17,730 nt of DNA from CAYUNT01 sp964446285 (GTDB taxonomy: Bacteria; Sumerlaeota; Sumerlaeia; SLMS01; CAYUNT01). Below are positions 14,537 through 17,730 of this stretch, piece after piece. The notes below the pieces were generated by a model, which saw nothing but the letters and a program-made list of their open reading frames with translations, was not told the DNA's origin and searched no databases. Made by a program: the position numbers and the translations under genes. Position 1 is the first letter of the stretch, and every line of letters begins with the position of its first letter. The stretch covers positions 1 to 17,730 of the forward strand of contig CAYUNT010000089.1 of the NCBI GenBank assembly GCA_964446285.1, in the 5' to 3' direction.

Positions 14537-17398
14537 GTGGTTGATGCCAATTCCGCAAAGCGCCTTTTCCTGCTCGATGCTCATTCGCACCTGCACCGGG
14601 CGTATCATGCCGTATCGGGCCTGAGCACAAAGTCGGGCTTTCCCACCGGGGCGCTCTTTGGATTTCTCTCCATCCTGAACCGCATCGTCAAAACGCATTC
14701 TCCAGCGTATTTGGGCGCGGTGTATGACGCTCCGGGGCCGACATTTCGCGTGGAGGAATACGCGGACTACAAAATTCATCGTCCGCCCATGCCCGAGGAC
14801 TTGCGGGTCCAGGTGGAAAAATCGAAGGAAATCCTCGATGCGATGGGCATTCCGCGTTTTGAGGTTCCGGGATTCGAGGCGGATGACCTGCTGGCCACCT
14901 TGTGCCGCCAGGCCGGGGCGGAAGGCGTCGAAACGTGGATTGTCTCTGTCGATAAGGATTTATTCCAACTCATTGGCCCGCTTGTGAAGATGCTCCGCTA
15001 TCATCAGGACAAAGAGACAGTGGTCGATGCCGCAGGAGTGCGCGAGCGGTTTGGGGTGGATCCGGCTCAAATGGCGGATTATTTGGGGCTGGTGGGGGAT
15101 TCGTCGGACAATATACCAGGCGTTCCGGGAATCGGTCCCAAGGCCGCCGCGCCGCTTTTGGCGAAGTTTGGCAGCATCGAGGGCATTTTGACGCACTTGG
15201 ACGAGGTGGAAAAGCCCCGCTGGCGCACCTTGCTGGCCGAGCACGCCGAACAAGCCCGCCTTTCGCGCCGCCTGGCCCTGTTGCGGACAGATGCGCCCGT
15301 ATCGCTTCACCTTGGCGATCTGGCCTGGCGGCGAACCGCTCAATCTCCGCATCTGCGCGCCCTTCTTCAGGAACTTGAATTCCGCTCGCTGATCGAACGG
15401 CCTGCCTCGCCGTCCCTTTTTCCCGCGCCGGAGTCTCCCGCCCCCGAGGCAAAGGCATCTCAACAGCCGACACCAAGCGCCTCGGAAGTCTCAACAGCCC
15501 CTGCGCCATCCGCGTCCTCTGCATTCTCCGCGGCGAATTCCCCCATGATCGCGCCCAAGGACAAGGACAAGGACAAGGACTATGGCTGCCTGCGGACGGC
15601 TGAGGACCTGCGCCAGTTCGCCGCCGAAGCCCGCCAAGCGCGCCGCATGGCCGTCGATACAGAAACCACAGGCCTGGACCCCTTTGCATCGCGTCTGGTG
15701 GGTATTTCGGTCTCTATCCGCCCCGGGCAAGCCCGATACATTCCAGTCGGACACGACCCGGCTGTAGCAGGCGGCGTGCAACCCACGCTCGAACTCGTCC
15801 GCGAGATTCTCGGACCGGTCCTAGCCGATCCTGCCGTTGAAAAAATCTTCCACCATTACCAATTCGATTACAAGTTTCTCACGCGGGCCGGTTTCGCGCT
15901 CGACGGCGTGACGTGTGACACGATGCTGGCATCTTATTTGCTCTATCCTGAGGGGCGCTTGTATGGCGCCCAAAGGCATGGGCATGGTCTCAAGTCGCTC
16001 GCCCAAGACCTCCTTCAGGTGGATACCACCTCGATTCACTCCCTCATCGGCGAAGGCGAACTCATCACAATGGAGCAGGTGGACGTGGCGGAAGCCGCCC
16101 CGTATGCCTGCCAGGACGCCGATCTCACTCTGCGGTTGGCAGACGTCTTCGCTCCCGCCCTCGAAAACGAACATCTGACGTCTCTTCTTCGCGAAATCGA
16201 AGTCCCGCTCGCTCCGGTTCTGGCGGAAATGGAAATGAATGGCGTGCGGATCGACCTCAATCATTTCGCCCGTCTGGAAAAAGAATCCGTGAAAACGTTG
16301 CGCGAACTCGAACGCAAGGCCTGCGATGCCGCCGGGCGGCCATTCAATCCTGCCTCGCCCAAGCAGGTGGCGCAGATTCTTTTCGAGCACCTCAAACTCA
16401 CGGCCAAACGGCGCGGAAAGACGGGCTATTCGACCGATGTGGACGTTTTGGAAGAACTTCGCCGCGAAACGCGCCATCCGCTGCTGGGAATTTTGCTCGA
16501 ACATCGCGCCGCCGGGAAACTCCTTTCCACCTACATTTCCGCGTTGCCGCGCATGGTTCATTCTGTCACAGGACGCATTCACACATCGTTCAACCCCACG
16601 GCGACGGCCACGGGGCGGCTGTCGTCGAGCGAGCCAAATCTCCAGAATATCCCCGCGCGCACACCGCAGGGACGCGAAATTCGGCGGGGATTCATTCCGT
16701 CCGAGGGCCGGATGCTGCTGGCGGCGGACTACTCGCAAATCGAGCTGCGTCTTCTTGCGCATGCGAGCGGCGATGCGGGACTTGTCGAGGCATTTCGCAC
16801 CGGGGGCGACATTCACCGCGCCACGGCCGCCCGCGTGTTCCGATGCGCGCCCGAGGCAGTGACGGACGACATGCGTTCGCGAGCAAAGACGGTGAATTTT
16901 GGCGTCGTTTATGGAATTTCAGCGCATGGGCTGTCGATCCAACTGGGCATTTCGCACGGCGAGGCGCAAAAGTTTATCGACGACTATTTCGCAGCGTATC
17001 CGGGCGTAAAGGCGTGGATCGAGGGCGTAATCGACGAGGCGCGGCGCGATGGGTATGTGGCGTCTTTGTGCGGACGCCGCCGCACCGTGGCCGATCTCAA
17101 TTCGTCCCGCCCGCAGGTGCGTTCAGCGGCGGAACGCATCGCCGTCAATACGCCGATTCAGGGTTCAGCGGCGGACATGATCAAGATCGCCATGATCGCC
17201 CTGCACAGCCGTCTGCGCCGCGAACGGTTGCGCTCGCTGATGATCCTTCAGGTTCACGACGAACTCATTTTCGACGCGCCCGAGGACGAAGTGGAGCGCC
17301 TTAGCGCGGTTGTCCGCGAAGAAATGGAAAACGCCATGCCACTCAAAGTCCCTGTAAAGGTGGACATTAAAACCGGCCGCAATTGGGCGGAGTGTTAA
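14537..17398 (+). CDS. polA: DNA polymerase I
   Basis: The 953-residue protein has the three domains of E. coli Pol I. It fills gaps and removes RNA primers during replication and repair in the cytoplasm. The 5' nuclease region (1 to about 290) keeps Asp14 in LLDAHSHLHRAYHA, GFEADD, SVDKD and GDSSDNIPGVPGIG. After a low-complexity linker (about 294-347) comes the 3'-5' exonuclease with D374 and E376 in DTETTGLD, the Exo II Asp in YQFDYKF and YACQD of Exo III, so proofreading looks intact. The polymerase has motif A LAADYSQIELR (D731), the O-helix with R780, K784, F788 and Y792 at the usual spacing, and motif C QVHDE (H907, D908, E909). Phe at 788 is the E. coli-like choice. The start is GTG 14537, with GAGAGG eight bases upstream. 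Transcribed alone, after the upstream terminator. Confidence 0.98.
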   Translation: MVDANSAKRLFLLDAHSHLHRAYHAVSGLSTKSGFPTGALFGFLSILNRIVKTHSPAYLGAVYDAPGPTFRVEEYADYKIHRPPMPEDLRVQVEKSKEILDAMGIPRFEVPGFEADDLLATLCRQAGAEGVETWIVSVDKDLFQLIGPLVKMLRYHQDKETVVDAAGVRERFGVDPAQMADYLGLVGDSSDNIPGVPGIGPKAAAPLLAKFGSIEGILTHLDEVEKPRWRTLLAEHAEQARLSRRLALLRTDAPVSLHLGDLAWRRTAQSPHLRALLQELEFRSLIERPASPSLFPAPESPAPEAKASQQPTPSASEVSTAPAPSASSAFSAANSPMIAPKDKDKDKDYGCLRTAEDLRQFAAEARQARRMAVDTETTGLDPFASRLVGISVSIRPGQARYIPVGHDPAVAGGVQPTLELVREILGPVLADPAVEKIFHHYQFDYKFLTRAGFALDGVTCDTMLASYLLYPEGRLYGAQRHGHGLKSLAQDLLQVDTTSIHSLIGEGELITMEQVDVAEAAPYACQDADLTLRLADVFAPALENEHLTSLLREIEVPLAPVLAEMEMNGVRIDLNHFARLEKESVKTLRELERKACDAAGRPFNPASPKQVAQILFEHLKLTAKRRGKTGYSTDVDVLEELRRETRHPLLGILLEHRAAGKLLSTYISALPRMVHSVTGRIHTSFNPTATATGRLSSSEPNLQNIPARTPQGREIRRGFIPSEGRMLLAADYSQIELRLLAHASGDAGLVEAFRTGGDIHRATAARVFRCAPEAVTDDMRSRAKTVNFGVVYGISAHGLSIQLGISHGEAQKFIDDYFAAYPGVKAWIEGVIDEARRDGYVASLCGRRRTVADLNSSRPQVRSAAERIAVNTPIQGSAADMIKIAMIALHSRLRRERLRSLMILQVHDELIFDAPEDEVERLSAVVREEMENAMPLKVPVKVDIKTGRNWAEC
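15557..15580 (+). repeat. AAGGAC x4 microsatellite inside polA linker
   Basis: Four perfect copies of AAGGAC encode a Lys-Asp run (KDKDKDKD) at residues 341-348. It sits in the flexible linker between the 5' nuclease and proofreading domains, where length changes in steps of two residues would be tolerated. Confidence 0.85.
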
Positions 17399-17404
17399 GA
17401 TTTT

Positions 17405-17440
17405 ACCACGAAAAATACGAAAGGAACGAAAGGGAAGAGA
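17405..17440 (+). repeat. 9-bp ACGAAA-type array before the GxxExxY gene
   Basis: ACCACGAAA, AATACGAAA and GGAACGAAA are three in-phase 9-mers, with a decayed fourth (GGGAAGAGA). The array begins seven bases after the polA stop codon and ends nine bases before the ATG of the GxxExxY remnant. I recall similar ACGAAA strings upstream of this family in other genomes, so it may travel with the gene. That is memory, not a search. Confidence 0.65.
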
Positions 17441-17449
17441 AGAAAATTC

Positions 17450-17708
17450 ATGACGGATATTCCTTACGGCGATGAGGTAAAAAATACAAGGGGCTGTGTT
17501 TGAGGCATATCGGGAACTCGGCTCGGGCTTTCTGGAGTCTGTGTATCAGGAGGCGTTCGAACGGGAATTTCAGACCGTTGGAATTCCATTCGCGGCTCAA
17601 GTGCCATTGGATATTCATTACAAAGGCCAATCCCTGCATCAGGAGTATATTGCCGATTTCGTATGCTACGGCAAGATTATACCAATTTCCCGTAATTCTG
17701 TTCCCTGA
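17450..17708 (+). pseudogene. degraded GxxExxY protein gene
   Basis: From ATG 17450 the frame reads MTDIPYGDEVK and then stops after 17 codons. Removing one A from the A6 run at 17479-17484 joins it to the frame that gives KIQGAVFEAYRELG, GFLESVYQEA, IPFAAQVPLDIHYKGQ and EYIADFVCYGKII. This is the body of the GxxExxY family, with the naming motif seen as GFLESVY. Homologues normally continue with VELKA-like sequence for roughly 50 more residues; here the frame ends in unrelated PISRNSVP. The gene is thus frameshifted at the front and cut off near 17681. The single-base shift could be an assembly error in the homopolymer, but the lost 3' end is independent of it. The family's biochemical function is not established. 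Confidence 0.75.
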
Positions 17709-17710
17709 AT

Positions 17711-17730
17711 TTGCTCTGAAGGAGCAAAAG
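17711..17730. repeat. REP-like hairpin at the window edge
   Basis: TTTGCTC-tgaag-GAGCAAA (17710-17728) is a 7-bp perfect stem. Its right arm CTCTGAAGGAGCAAAAG nearly matches CTCTAAAGGAGTCAAAAG at 7744-7761. It follows the point where GxxExxY similarity is lost, and the window ends within it. Confidence 0.5.

Overview
The window reads as chromosomal DNA from an uncultured Gram-negative bacterium with a moderately high G+C content. Secretin-family genes, signal peptides and a Wzt-type exporter ATPase imply an outer membrane. The phylum cannot be fixed from sequence alone. The PilM-like/secretin cluster without a nearby pilin, the short 7-bp and 9-bp intergenic arrays and a GxxExxY gene resemble what I recall of PVC-group and Sumerlaeota-type genomes, but this is a weak inference. 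The record looks like a metagenome scaffold: exactly 100 Ns (9113-9212) are flanked on both sides by the same 55 bp.

Layout. 1-214: a possible 5' fragment of a small one-helix membrane protein on the minus strand. 249-2933: a large secreted protein with seven calcium-loop (FG-GAP/VCBS-like) repeats, an immunoglobulin-like middle domain and a second propeller-like region. 2934-3231: a convergent spacer holding a 9-bp tandem array and two 7-bp tandem arrays. 3232-4725 (minus): an orphan polysaccharide-export ABC ATPase (Wzt/TagH type) with a C-terminal carbohydrate-binding-like domain. 4726-5154: a divergent spacer with REP-like hairpins just before the next gene.

5155-14294 is the most interesting part: a four-gene cluster on the plus strand for the inner-to-outer-membrane spine of a type IV pilus or type II secretion-like machine. 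Gene 1 is a PilM actin-like protein fused to a PilN-like membrane part (GspL architecture). Gene 2 is a small TTG-start single-helix protein in the position of PilO/GspM/GspC. Gene 3, broken by the assembly gap, is a giant exported protein (about 1659 aa if the gap is only an unmerged 55-bp overlap). It carries a signal peptide, about 13 TPR-like hairpins, an Ala/Lys-rich TolA-like helix, a Pro-rich linker and secretin-type N domains. Gene 4 has its own signal peptide and carries the secretin pore domain. The secretin therefore appears split into two separately exported polypeptides, with the periplasmic N domains on the TPR giant and the pore on a short protein. A strong intrinsic terminator (14345-14383) ends the cluster. 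No pilin, assembly ATPase or PilC/GspF platform gene is present here.

14537-17398 is a full-length DNA polymerase I (polA) with the key 5' exonuclease, proofreading and polymerase residues almost all visible. 17405-17730 holds a degraded GxxExxY gene (a frameshift in an A-run and loss of the 3' end), preceded by a 9-bp ACGAAA-type array and followed by a REP-like hairpin where the window stops. I saw no tRNA, rRNA, CRISPR array or insertion sequence.
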